Shown here: positions 10,838 through 21,145 of the stretch, one piece after another | Layout of the letters: the number at the start of each line of letters is the position of its first letter | Numbering within the stretch: the stretch's first letter is position 1 | Origin: Lithodes maja | Lineage: Eukaryota > Arthropoda > Malacostraca > Decapoda > Lithodidae | Reading direction: 5' to 3' | Assembly: GCA_037953745.1 (NCBI GenBank) | Contig: JBAKBP010000699.1 | Coordinates: 186,001-250,000 of the forward strand | DNA length: 64,000 nucleotides | The notes under the pieces: model-generated | The model's input: only the letters and a program-made list of their open reading frames with translations | What the model was told of the DNA's origin: nothing | Databases searched by the model: none | Position numbers and translations under genes: made by a program

Positions 10838-13549
10838 TCAAACAGTTGCCTCTGGTAGCCTCTCCCTGGTGTGGCGGGCACCGCGAGGTGTGTGCCATAT
10901 GTGGGGGTGGAGCTGCCCCACAAGCTGGGCATAAACTGTGGGGCCAGTCCAAGTTGTTGGGTCAGTTGTGGAGTCAGCTGTGGCCCACGTTGTTGATACA
11001 GTTGTGGCCCAAGCTGCAGGCCGCTGACAGAGGGTTGTGGAGGTTGGACGGGGGGGTGGTGCCGCAGCCGCTGGGGTTGCCTTTGCCCCCGAAGCCTGTT
11101 GCCGCGCGATCTGGTCTACCTGCAGCACATACGTAGTGATCTGCTGCTGACCCATGTTGCAGTCTTCGGAAGACCACTCGTTCATCAACTCAGCAATGTA
11201 GGCAACGAACGCGGCAACATGTGGCTTGATGCGGCCACCTCCTGTCCTCACTGATTCCCGGAGGTCCGTGACGTCCTTGCGGAATGCGGCCACCGTCTTC
11301 TGTATCTAGAAAGAGAGATGTCAAAAAAGTTGGTTATTATCAGTCAGTGTCAGTATAATTATGCAATGCACACTCATAAATAACATAAATCTCCATCTGC
11401 ATTCCAGATTTCTGTAAGAAATGTATTAGAAATATTACATAAGAGGGACATGTACATACAATATGTTTAGTTTACATCATTAACCCTTAACTGGCGGCGC
11501 ACATCATATGTCGAGTGAAAGAAATTTGGACTATGTGGCGGCTCACAACATAAGTCGTGTGGCAATTTCAGCACGTAATGTTGCTGAGAGAGAGAGACAA
11601 GTGGTGGCAGGAGAGTAGCGAGCGTATGACTGCTCCAGACCACCGCGGTGGACCAACTGACATGAATCCCACCCTCCTCCACCCTCTCACACTCGCTACA
11701 TAGTGAATTGTATGGGGAAAGTACCGAATTACATGGTTTTTGCACTCGTGTTGCGCGGTTGTTGCAAGAAAACTAGCGGTCATACAAGGATTGTTGTGGT
11801 GTCATTGGAAAGCTCTGTTTATGCCCTTTCAGGGATAGATACTTGTTTTACGCTCTGGGTCTTATTTAGGCATGAAAATGATCACGTAAACAGCCCTATT
11901 TTGGGTAAAAACACCCTGCTGGTGGCTACATATTATTTACCGCCTAGGCCGCTCTTTAGGTGTTAATGAAGTTAGTTTCGCATGTCAATAATTGCCTTAC
12001 CGTTTTAGTAGGAGTGGGACCTTCGCAGTCCAGAGAACCTCTTAACATTATATAACTTGTCTTACCTTTCCACAGCTTTTATTCATTTGTTTGCATATGC
12101 ACATTTCAATAATCTTTCTTACCTGATCTACTTCAGCGGAGTTGGTGGATGTCTTCTGCCGATTGCTGCCTGGTGTTGTGCTGTGCCTGGAGCTTCCCCC
12201 AGACGCAGGCTCCTCGTCCTCTGTCCTGCCCGCGAGTCCAGGGTCGTCCAGGTCAGGCGCATCATCGGTGGCGTCGGATGTGCCAGGCCGTGGTAACTGT
12301 GTTGTTTGGGGTGAAAGCAAGAAGATTATTTTATCATGTTACGTTGTGATGCGGCCGGCTATATGAACTGTGTTATCGGAGGAAAGCAGATATATAATTT
12401 ATACTGTAATGTTGTGAGTCGGGATGTGTTATACTGTAATTAATTTCATTTGGGGGTAGGAGTTTGGTGTTGTAATGAGGTTAATAAATAATGATTAAAT
12501 AAAATAAAAAATCTATGGAGATTGTTTCGTTTAAAACCACAAAGCATGCATTATTACATAACATGACAGCAAAATGTAACATAAAAACTGCCTTAAGGGA
12601 ATAATTGGAAATGATTAAATTACTATTGCTGAATTGGAGGAACATATATATAATAAACACTCACGTCACCGGTGCTACGAGGCTTGTTCCGCACAATGTG
12701 GCCCGTAAAGAAGCTGCCCTGATCCAGGATCCACTGATCCTGGTCGCTGTACCGCACTTCTGCCCCAGCACCACTCTTTCTTGCCGTCAGCTTGCCAAAC
12801 CTGGAGCAGATGTTGTCGCACCAGCTCCTCAGCTGAGCACCTGTTTGCAGGAAACACTCACATATAATATAAATGGGTATATCGCACAACAATGTCACTA
12901 TATATCACCCCATAGTACACGTATCAACACAGGTACACAGTGTCACTATCCATCACAACACAGAACACTTGTTAACACAGGTAAACAACGTCAATATTCA
13001 TAATATCACATTTCACGTATCAATATGGGGAAACTAACCTTTAATTGGAGGGGTCAGAGTCTTGGCCTTTTTCTCAAACAGGCGCCACTTCCGGTCAGAG
13101 TCCTTGAATTCCCGGGCCTGCTTGTCGTACATGAAGGTATGGGCCTGCAGCCACTCCATCATGGCGAGCTCGTCCTCGGGGCGCAACACTACCCTTGTTA
13201 TTGTCCGTTTCGCCTTTACGCCATAGATGGTAGCATCAGGGGAGGCCTCGTCACCCGTGTCGCTTTCCTGGGTTTCCTGGGTGTCCTGGGTGTCCGCCTG
13301 GCTGCTCCATGGCGGTAGCATGCTGGTTTGGGCAGGGGCTGGTGGTGGTGGTGGCGGTGGCGGCCGCCTGGCAGCGGGGGTGGCTTGGCGTGGCGGCTGG
13401 CTGTCTTCTATCACATCCAAGCTCTCTTCTTCGCTCATCTGGGTCTCGTCTGCAAAGAAGTCTTCCAATCTGTTATCCTCTGCCGGCCTCTGGATCTTCT
13501 GAGGACTAGGCGACTTCCTGGCCTTTGTTTTTCTCTTGGGTGGTGGCAT
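10838..13549 (-). CDS. Harbinger partner: MADF-domain protein, four exons
   Basis: Minus-strand exons 13549-13039, 12840-12665, 12296-12123 and 11305-10838, with GT-AG junctions and phases that join exactly to 442 residues. Basic N-terminus (KRKTKARK, residues 5-12, a likely nuclear signal), an acidic segment, a Pro8 run at 63-70, then a MADF (Myb/SANT-like) domain at about 125-222 with EWLQAHTFMYDKQ, RSWCDNICSRFGKL and the RKSG-type and DQWIL motifs. The domain is split by intron 1. The Thr/Pro/Trp-rich C-terminus has low complexity. Harbinger elements usually encode such a protein, which binds terminal DNA and brings transposase into the nucleus. It converges on the transposase gene. Exon 3 is linker-like and the least certain exon. 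Confidence 0.85.
11480..11966 (+). mobile_element. TTAA-flanked MITE in intron 3 of the MADF gene
   Basis: 487 bp bounded by TTAA at 11480-11483 and 11963-11966. The left end (TTAACCCTTAACTGGCGG, then 'gtcgagtg') resembles the left end of the family A element at 44823; the right end is CGCTCTTTAGGTGTTAA. Non-coding. It lies wholly between exons 3 and 4, so the mature coding sequence is unaffected. Confidence 0.6.
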
Positions 13550-13671
13550 GGTGTACAGGCGGTAGAGGTGAGGGTAGAGGCGAGGCGAGGGAGAGGGTGA
13601 GAGGTGTGCGTCGTGGGTGGTCTCATCGAAAACTGTGGTGCGAGTGAGGTTGGGACGCTGCCTGGGGCCTG

Positions 13672-13677
13672 TATATA
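13672..13677 (-). promoter_or_regulatory. TATA box of MADF partner gene
   Basis: Minus-strand CCCTATATAC about 125 bp upstream of the ATG at 13549, at the inner edge of the right subterminal repeat zone, mirroring the transposase promoter. Confidence 0.5.
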
Positions 13678-13715
13678 GGGGCCGTGTTGCCGTTCTGTTG
13701 TTGGGAAAAATTTCT

Positions 13716-14300
13716 TATATTTCTTGTCGGCTTGATGCGGCTGTTTGCGGTTCGAGTTTTGTGTTGTCGGTTACTTGTCTGCTCAAGTTGGCTCGACTCT
13801 TCTGCCATATTGGGTTCCGGGTGTTGTCGTACGTCTGGACTCCTGTCAATGTGGTTGGAGTCTGCTGCGATGCGGCTGCTTGCGGCTGAAATCCTCTATT
13901 GTCGGTTGTACTCGTTCGACTCATATTATTGCATAATTATTGCATAATTATATGCAAATATATGTAAATTTATGCACACGACTTCAGCAGACCTATGCGG
14001 CTGTACTCGTGTCTGTCGGCTGTACTCGGGTGTATGCGCCTGTATGCGGCTGTAGTCTTTATGCTACACATGACACACAATTCGCTACGCTATACTCAAG
14101 GACTACAGCCACATACAGAAGACTAGTGACGACTAGCGCCGACTAGCGCAGACTACTCCCCGCATCCACCAGACAAATGTCAAGTCTGGACAAAATTATG
14201 AAACCCCAAAACTTTGTTCTGGGGCCACGACTTGACACGCATTGCCAGGACTTCACCAGACTACAGACGACTACAGCCGCATTGTCAGGACTAGGTGCCG
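13716..14300. repeat. Harbinger right subterminal short-repeat zone
   Basis: Contains many variants of ggctgtactcg, tgcggctg and gactacag, largely the inverse of the words on the left side, across nearly 600 bp. ORFs through it are chance. Confidence 0.65.
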
Positions 14301-14304
14301 ACTC

Positions 14305-14350
14305 GGGTGCCGCATGCAGCAGAGTAGCTACTCTGCTGCATGCGGCACCC
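14305..14350. repeat. 46-bp perfect palindrome inside right Harbinger end
   Basis: GGGTGCCGCATGC... runs into its exact reverse complement, centred on TAGCTA. The outer half is the inner part of the terminal repeat, so that part is present twice, head to head, at the right end only. It could extrude as a cruciform. Confidence 0.9.
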
Positions 14351-14375
14351 TAGTCCTGTATGTGTGAAAGGGGCA
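14325..14375 (-). repeat. Harbinger right terminal inverted repeat
   Basis: Reverse complement of 8281-8331 at 49 of 51 positions, followed directly by the TAA duplication. Confidence 0.95.
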
Positions 14376-14487
14376 TAAGGGGTGTTTTTTACAGCTTGAT
14401 GGAGGTCTAGGGAGGAAACTAAAAAATAAATAAAAAATAAATAAAAAATAAAACAGTAAGCAAATAAATCCACTCATCCCCCCTTAA
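14376..14487 (+). mobile_element. TTAA-flanked MITE family F, copy F1, right part
   Basis: Resumes with the duplicated TAA (14376-14378), then 'cagcttgatggaggtctagg', matching the right part of other F copies. It ends CATCCCCCCTTAA, the inverted counterpart of the left end at 8009. Without Harbinger and one TAA the element would be about 380 bp, close to F2 (386 bp). Its last TTAA (14484-14487) is also the first TTAA of element E. Confidence 0.75.
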
Positions 14488-14492
14488 CCCGC
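14484..14492 (+). mobile_element. TTAA element E, left tip (interrupted by LTR element)
   Basis: TTAACCCGC: the first nine bases of an element that resumes at 22996 after the gypsy-type insertion. CCGC (14489-14492) is the target duplication, repeated at 22996-22999. Confidence 0.6.
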
Positions 14493-16349
14493 TGTGACGC
14501 ATGTCGAGTATGAGCATGCTGTACAGAACGCCCAGTCATGCCCCACTCTCGCTAGGATCGTCAGGGCAGGAACTTTGGCTGTAGTCTGTGTAGAGTTTCC
14601 TAACTTAGTTTATGTGAGCCGTTGTACTATAAGTATTATAAATATGTATTTTGTTTTCATCTGAGTCAACGAGTTCTATTTTATATCATTAGTTATAAGT
14701 ATTGTGTGTGGGACTTATTTGTAATGATGAGAGGAGAGAGAGAGATTACGTAACGGGGGCCAGTGAGTGCGCCACGCGGCAGGTAGGCCTAATTCCCTCC
14801 TCCCTCCTCCCTCCTCCCCCTCAGTGCGTGGGAAATCCTTTGTCGATCCCAGATTGAGAGAGAATATTACGTAATGATTGCTAGTGGGCGGTCCTTAGTA
14901 GTTTGCGATATGCTCACTAGAGGGCCGAGTATAAAAAGGGAAGTCTCGCCACATATTCTTCAGAACTCATTAGGCAGAGCGACTTCTCATATCCCTTGCA
15001 ACTATACATATTCTTCCGACTGATGTGAACTTTCTCTACTCTCTGTACCGCCTACCTTCTTCTTTTCCCGAACCTTTTTTAACCTCAATGATCCCTTTGG
15101 TGCAGAGCTAGTCAGCCAAAGTATTATCGCTTGAGTTCTCACGAGATATATGCCTATTAGATAGCCTATTTTGGAAGGGATAACTAGAATAGGATTGATT
15201 AATGTTTGTTGCACTCGTATATGCATTTCCCTGTGTATGATTATTCATGTTCCTGTTTTCTGCTGATCTAGGTAATGCTAGACTGGGATAAGGCTACTAG
15301 AGTTGTGATTCCCTATGTGTATTAGGTTTTGTTGAACCTGTACAATCGCAACGGAGACTTGGGAAGCCTAGGTGGTCTTTCTGACTGTGTACCTTGTGAG
15401 TTTAGCACTGTGTTGCGAGTGAGGGCTTTTGCCTCTGCCACCCAACACTGTGCTAACTCGTTTGCTTGACTTTGAGAGGATCGCCAGGAGAGAACCAGAT
15501 ACTAGTGATCTGGATCTCTCAAGAGAGCATCCCGTCAATTACCGTAATTTGGCCGTACAGTCTTAAGGACCTCGCTAGGCTACGAGCCGCTTGCTCAGCC
15601 ATTGTTTCCTAGCCTACTACATCCCAGCTAGACTTTGCTCGGTCAGCAGATACAGCATAGTATTGAAGCTTTCCTTATGTATGTTATTGTTTATGCACTA
15701 TTGATTTCATGTGTGGCACGCATAGCTACTTTAGAGATTAGTGGCCCCCGCGCACAATCCTAGTAGGCTATTGCCAGTGCATTGTCGGAGTACTTCTTTT
15801 TTATGTTTGCCATTTACTACTGTCTATTCTTATAATTCTTCTTATGTCAATTTAAAGCCTTTAATATTAGTTAATTGCCAGTGTGTTGCTTATTGAATTG
15901 CTGTTCAAAATCCGATACTTACTTCTCACGAGTATCCGAGAAGCATCTAACTTTATCAGAAGATTCCTTGCTCGATGCTCGAGGACTATTGTTTAACGTA
16001 ACGTAATAGTGCCGATCCGAAGTAGAGGGTGGAGGACTTCTTAAGTTCTTAGTCAAGGGTGGATTACTTCGGCTTCGGCCAACACTATTCTTTGGTGTTG
16101 TTGTATTTACATCTTTGTTTGATTGTTGACCAGACTAGATAACTCCCGTCTCTTTATTAGTCTGTTGTGAAACGCTAGTACCGAGTTCTTGTATACCCCG
16201 TTATAGCAGATAGAACTCTGGAGGGTATTGGTGTTTTTTGTTCGGCTGGCAGTACTCTGGGGTTGGGATCGTGTGTTTCCGTTGTGGCAGCGAGCCATAC
16301 TCGAGTCCTGTTTGAGAGCCCTTGTGTACCCGAGTGCCCGGTCGTAACA
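14493..16349 (+). repeat. 5' LTR of gypsy-type element (1,857 bp)
   Basis: TG...CA ends (TGTGACG...GTAACA). Contains a promoter and a CCTCCCT-type slippage tract near 14795, one unit longer than in the 3' LTR. Small minus-strand ORFs recur in both LTRs only because the LTRs are duplicates. Confidence 0.95.
14930..14937 (+). promoter_or_regulatory. LTR TATA box
   Basis: TATAAAAA, with an initiator-like TTCAGAA about 31 bp downstream (14962), marking the probable start of the R region. The copy in the 3' LTR is at about 21576. Confidence 0.65.
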
Positions 16350-16351
16350 AA

Positions 16352-16359
16352 TGGCGACC
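16352..16359 (+). promoter_or_regulatory. Putative primer-binding site
   Basis: TGGCGACC two bases after the 5' LTR, the expected place and TGG start for pairing with a tRNA CCA end. The tRNA identity cannot be assigned by eye. Confidence 0.55.
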
Positions 16360-16563
16360 TTGCTTAGGATTTTGTGAACAGTATACATTTTTGCAGAGTT
16401 GTACAACATTTGTTTGTTTGTACTTTAGCGTGCATATTGAAGATTTTTTTTTTTTGTATGGCAATTAGTAGAGCATTTAAGAGACTCCAGTTAATTTAGT
16501 AATTAGTGCTTGCATAAGGAAGTTTAACACTTTTGTCTCGAGAATTTTTTTGTGGACTTCAGT

Positions 16564-19500
16564 ATGTCGTGCCCTAGCACTGACGAGGAGCGAGAGATGC
16601 CATTTGAAGAGGTGCCGTTAGTAATCAGTGAGGAGGATGCTAGAGTTGTTGTGAGTAAGCGGTACCACGTGACGGAGGAGAGGCTGACTGGGGTGGATAT
16701 TTATGGCTTGCACCTGATAGCCAAGGTTTTGGGCCTATCCAATGTAATAGGGATGTCCAAGGGGGAGCTGATTTCCTGGGTGTTGCGTGGGCGACATGGG
16801 GTTTCGGAGGAGAGGGCGTTTGGGGGGGTTCCTCCCCAGATCCCCTCTCCCTCGACTCCCACAGTGCCGTCCACTCAGTTGCCGGAGGTTAGCACTCTCC
16901 CACAGAGGGATGAGAATTGGCAGATTGGAGTGCCCTCGGGCGGTGCACATGGTGGTTCCCCAGTTTTTGCCCCCCCTCCTTCAGTAGTGGCAGCTCCCTC
17001 TTCCTGCCTGTCTCCAGATATGATATTTAGACTTGAGCTTGCTAAAATTGAGACTAGGAAGCATGAGATTGAGAATGAGACCAGAAGGCATGAGAATGAG
17101 ACCAGAAGGCATGAGAATGAGACTAGGAAGCAGGAGAAGGAGATTGAGGCTGAGGTTAGGAGGCAAGAGGATTAGACCAGGAGGCACGAGGCTGAGCTTA
17201 GGTACGACTCAGAGAAATATTGTGCTCAAATAGATTTAGATAAGACTCGTGCAGAGTCGACAGGGACTCGGATGGGCCGTGAGGGCCAAGTAAGAGAACA
17301 GTCCTTGTCCCACTTAGTCAAATTGGTGCCGGCATTTAGTGAAACTGAAGTCACAGAATTTTTTAATCGTTTTGAGAAGAAGTGTAGGGAGCATAATTGG
17401 CCTGAAGAGAAGTGGGCAGCTCTAGTCTCCTCAAGACTTACGGGTAAGGGTCTGAAGGCTTATGATGCACTGCCTTTAGAGTCTTGCATCGACTACCCTG
17501 TATTGAAGAGAGCTGTCCTACGGGCGTACGAGTTGCAACCAGAAACATATCGATTGAAGTTTCGGGGTGTTACAAAGGCTAGGGAGGCGACCTTTCTTGA
17601 ACATGCCCGGGACTTAAAAGATGCACTTACAAACTGGACACATTCTGAGAAAGCTGAGACGGCCGAACAGTTGACTGAGCTGTTTCTGCTCGAGCAGTTT
17701 TATAAGTGTACTGGTGCAGAAATGACTTTAACTATTAAAGAAAAGAACCCAAAAACTCTACAGGAGGCAGCTGAGATGGCTGACCTCCGGCTATCGCTAA
17801 TTCGTGGGTGCGGGTATGCCCAGCGTAGTGAGGCAGGTAACAAGGGGCGTGACGCCCCACCCCCCCTAGTTAGTGATATACATTATGCAAACAAGTACAA
17901 GAGCCATGATACCAAGACTGACCACAAGACTAGCACCGTCCCATTTAAGAAGGGGCCGGGCCCTTCCCAGTACCAAGGGAAGCCCAGAGGGGAGTTGGAG
18001 TGTTATCATTGTCATGAAAAGGGGCACTTTGCAAAAGTCTGTCCTAGCAAACCACCTACAGCAGCTGTGTCTTTGGCCTGCAACATTGGTGTGTCTCCGA
18101 AGTCATCTGAGTTTGCCCGGGGCAGTTCGTCAGAGGCTGAGGCACAGCCAATGCAGAAGCACCTGGGAGGCTCGAACCCTGCTCAGGATGTTTTTTGCGA
18201 CCATAGAGGGCGGGGTTGCGTGATGTGGGCGGGGCGCAAGCATGGAGTAGAGGTCTTGCGTGATACAGGTGCTTCCCAGACTCTGATGAATAACTTGACT
18301 GGCTACCCTATAAATGCGGCTCGGGTGGTAGTGGTGCAGGGTATTAATGCAACTCGGTCATACCCGCTGGTGCGGTTGGAGTTGGAGGTGGATGGTGTGG
18401 CACGTGAATTGGATGTCGGGATTGTGGAGAAACTGCCAGTGGAGGGCATCGACCTTCTTCTCGGCAACGACTTTGCAATGCCCGCTTCTGAGGTTCTACC
18501 CTTAGTCGTTGCCGAGAGGACGGCCGACGTGAGTAGGGAAGAGCAAGAGTGGGTCGAGCGGTGCCAGACACAACCCATGGCGTGTGTTGTCACCCGAGCT
18601 CGGGCAGCTAAAGTGTCACAGCCTAGTCCTCCGTCTTCAGACCAGCGGAGGAACGATCAACAGGAGGAGGCTAAAGCTGGAGTTGGTTTTAAGAGTTTTG
18701 ACTCGGCGGCTCTCCTGGGTGATTCAGTATTGGCACCTATGTTAGAGTCTGGAGAGGCCCCAGGACCTGTCACAGCTAGTGAGGAGGTAGGGCCGGAAGA
18801 GACTCCGAGGCAGCAACGTTACACACGGAGAGAAAAAAGGGTTGCTCAGTTTGATATTGGGGGAGGACTTGGGTTGCTTCGGAAGCATCTAGACAGGTTG
18901 GTTCCCTCAGATATTTGTAAACTGCAGTTGGAGGATCCGGAAGTTCAGAAGTGTGGTAATGGTGCTGTCGAGATTAAACACGAGGACGGGGAAGCATGTC
19001 ATGTGAACCTGTTGGAGGAGTTTGTGAGACAACCACCTGAGCAGCCTACTGTCCCTGCGTTGGTCTGCCGCGGCCAAGGTGGAGAAGGAGAGGGGGACAG
19101 TAGGGCACAGGTGGAGGAGAGTAGGGATTGTCATGTCTCGGCGGAGCAGTGGGCGGGGGATACGAGTCTGGTGGCTGTGGAAGCGCTAGAGCACCTGCCT
19201 GAGCAGCAGTGTGCAGCACTCCAGCACCAGCTCGGTTCATACCCCACTGGTCGTGCCGAGCCCCTGAGTCTCACAACTCGGGCGGTGCGAGATGTTCCGC
19301 GGGCAGGTCACGTGAATGTTGAAAGACCGTTAGCCTCGTTGTTTCAGTGGTTCAAGGTGGGCGACGAGACTTTGGCATGGTTGCCAGGTCAGGGTCGACC
19401 CATGGCTGCCAAGGGTGGTGGTCAAAAGGAGGACATTGAGCAGATTAGTGAGGTTGGCTGTGGAGTGGATGTGCCCGGTCGTCACATAGCCTCCCAATGC

Positions 19501-20664
19501 TGCTCTAGTCTAATGCAACAGCCCTACCATAGACCGACTGTATCTGGCCATGTCTCTAAAAGCGGTGATGCTGAGCAGGCAGATGTCGTCACAAGGAATG
19601 CGGGGGTGCGCATGTACGGTATCGGCGGGGAAGCCTTAGCTATAATGAACTATGGGAGTGACTGCACAGGTGGTACTGATTGTCCCTCTCATGACCTGGC
19701 TGTTCTAGGGACGAAGGTGGAGAAGGAGGGAGACTACAGGTTAGAAGCTGCGGTCTCGGCTGGGTTGTGGGAGGGCACTAGGCATGTTGTTCGTGGAGAC
19801 AGTGCAAGGCAGTTGTTTACTAGGCTATGGCAGTACTTTCGCATGTTTGTTGCTTCTCCAGGCCTGATGTACGGGGTAGAATCCGACATGCAGGCTGGAG
19901 ATAGTGCAAGGCTCAGTTTAATTCCCTACCGTATAAATCCTGCTCGACAGCCTATGGTGCAAGCAGAGCTGGATTACGTGTGGACGAAGGGTCTGAGGGA
20001 TAAGGAATGTCGTGAGTGGTCGTTGCCTGTAACTTTGCAACCGATGTTAAGTGGCAAGATCAGTGAGTGTGTTGATTGCGAGAGTGTGTGTGCATTATCC
20101 CTGACAGACGCCTATACCTTATCAAGAGTTGACGACACCATAGACCGCCTCGGGGCTGCATCGCCTATCACGAGGGTGGATTTAGTAAAGGGTTGCTGGC
20201 AGGTGCCTTTGTCCGAGCGTGCTGGAGAGGTATGTGGTTTTGTTGTGGACGGGAGTACCTACCAGTGCAATGTTATGCCTGACGGACTTAAGAATGCACT
20301 AGCAACGTTTCAGAACCTGATGAATGAAAGTGAAAAGGACGATGATGGGCTGGAGCATCCTGTTAGTTTCTGCTCGGAGAAATACAATTCGGCCCAGGGG
20401 AGCTGCTCTGTTGTCGAGGAGGAGCTGCTGGCGGTTGTGCTTGCGCTGGGGCATTTCGAGGTCTATGTTCCAGCCTATGGTCCGGTCGTTGTAGTTTACC
20501 CAGATCATCACCCTCTCAAGTTCTTGGACCAGTTTCACAATCGGAATATGAGGCTGACCAGGTGGTCACTAAGGTTATTGGTATATAACCTGGACATACG
20601 CCATATTGCCGGTTGTGACAACGAGGTTGCAGATGGTCGTTCAAGGGTATATGATCCTGGGTAG
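16564..20664 (+). pseudogene. Gag-pol of gypsy-type element, internally deleted
   Basis: One frame of 1,366 codons from ATG 16564, broken only by TAG at 17173. Codons 160-204 hold a charged Glu/Arg heptad-like repeat. Codons 250-420 form a capsid/SCAN-like helical gag (FFNRFEKKCREHNWP). A CCHC knuckle CYHCHEKGHFAKVC sits near 480 and a protease DTGA near 567. RT remnants (PYRINPARQ, VDLVKGCWQVPL) lie near 1120-1260, then RNase H (EEELLAVVLAL, DHHPLKFL, IRHIAG) to the end. The RT frame jumps from the FQ.LMN region to RNase H, deleting the YxDD box. No complete integrase exists on either side. The 18600-19900 segment carries short integrase-C-terminus-like pieces (CHVNLLEEF, KVGDETLAWLP) out of order. 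Not functional as a polymerase. Confidence 0.8.
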
Positions 20665-21145
20665 ATTGACACACGGGTAGCCTCCTGCTTTAGTTTGAAT
20701 AGTATTTTGCGCTTGGTGCTTGTTGGCTCGCGGTTGTAGCCCAGCGTACTGGGTCGTAAAGCAGGAGTTGAGCGTTTGGTATAGAAGAAAATAGGCTGCC
20801 CTTATAGTGCAGCCGGGAAAAACATATTAAAATATAAAAATCATAAAAAAACTCTTTCTTTTTTATATAGATAATTGTATAAGTTTGTCATAGCCTATTG
20901 AGTTTGAGTAGTCCACGAACTATCAAACGGCTGAGCTGCTGTAAGCTCGCTCTGGGAGCATGATATTGTGTCTTTTGCTATTGTTGGGAGGAGTTATAAA
21001 ATGTGAATTTTTTTTTATAAGATGTGTTTTAGTGATAAACTCAGCTTTGTTTTAGTGCCATGCGGTCGCTGGGTGTGAGGGGCTTGATGGGGTTCTGTGT
21101 GTCAGATTTTAGCTCAGGGTTGAGCAAGTAAAATCTTGGGGGAGG
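20665..21145. other. Untranslated tail of gypsy-type element with purine tract
   Basis: No ORF after the RNase H stop. GGGGGAGG at 21138-21145 abuts the 3' LTR and fits a polypurine tract for plus-strand priming. There is no room here for a downstream integrase. Confidence 0.7.

Larger units (their letters stand above)
8281..14375 (+). mobile_element. Complete PIF/Harbinger DNA transposon (6,095 bp)
   Basis: Flanked by perfect 3-bp TAA duplications (8278-8280 and 14376-14378), the hallmark of PIF/Harbinger. Terminal inverted repeats of 51 bp match at 49 positions and begin TGCCCCTTTCACAC. It carries two convergent genes: the DDE transposase on + (8737-10169, one intron) and a MADF-domain partner on - (13549-10838, three introns). 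Both read through without stops once introns are removed. Each promoter lies just inside a terminal repeat. A 487-bp TTAA element is inserted in intron 3 of the partner gene without breaking the exons. It is the only element here with all parts needed for autonomy. Confidence 0.92.

Noticed and set aside
13025..13626. Several Gly/Trp/Val-rich plus-strand ORFs
   Set aside because: They are antisense shadows of exon 1 of the MADF partner gene, driven by its proline-coding run.
15002..15226. 74-codon minus-strand ORF also found identically at 21648-21872
   Set aside because: The duplication is explained by the two LTRs. No motif, and it overlaps the LTR transcript region.
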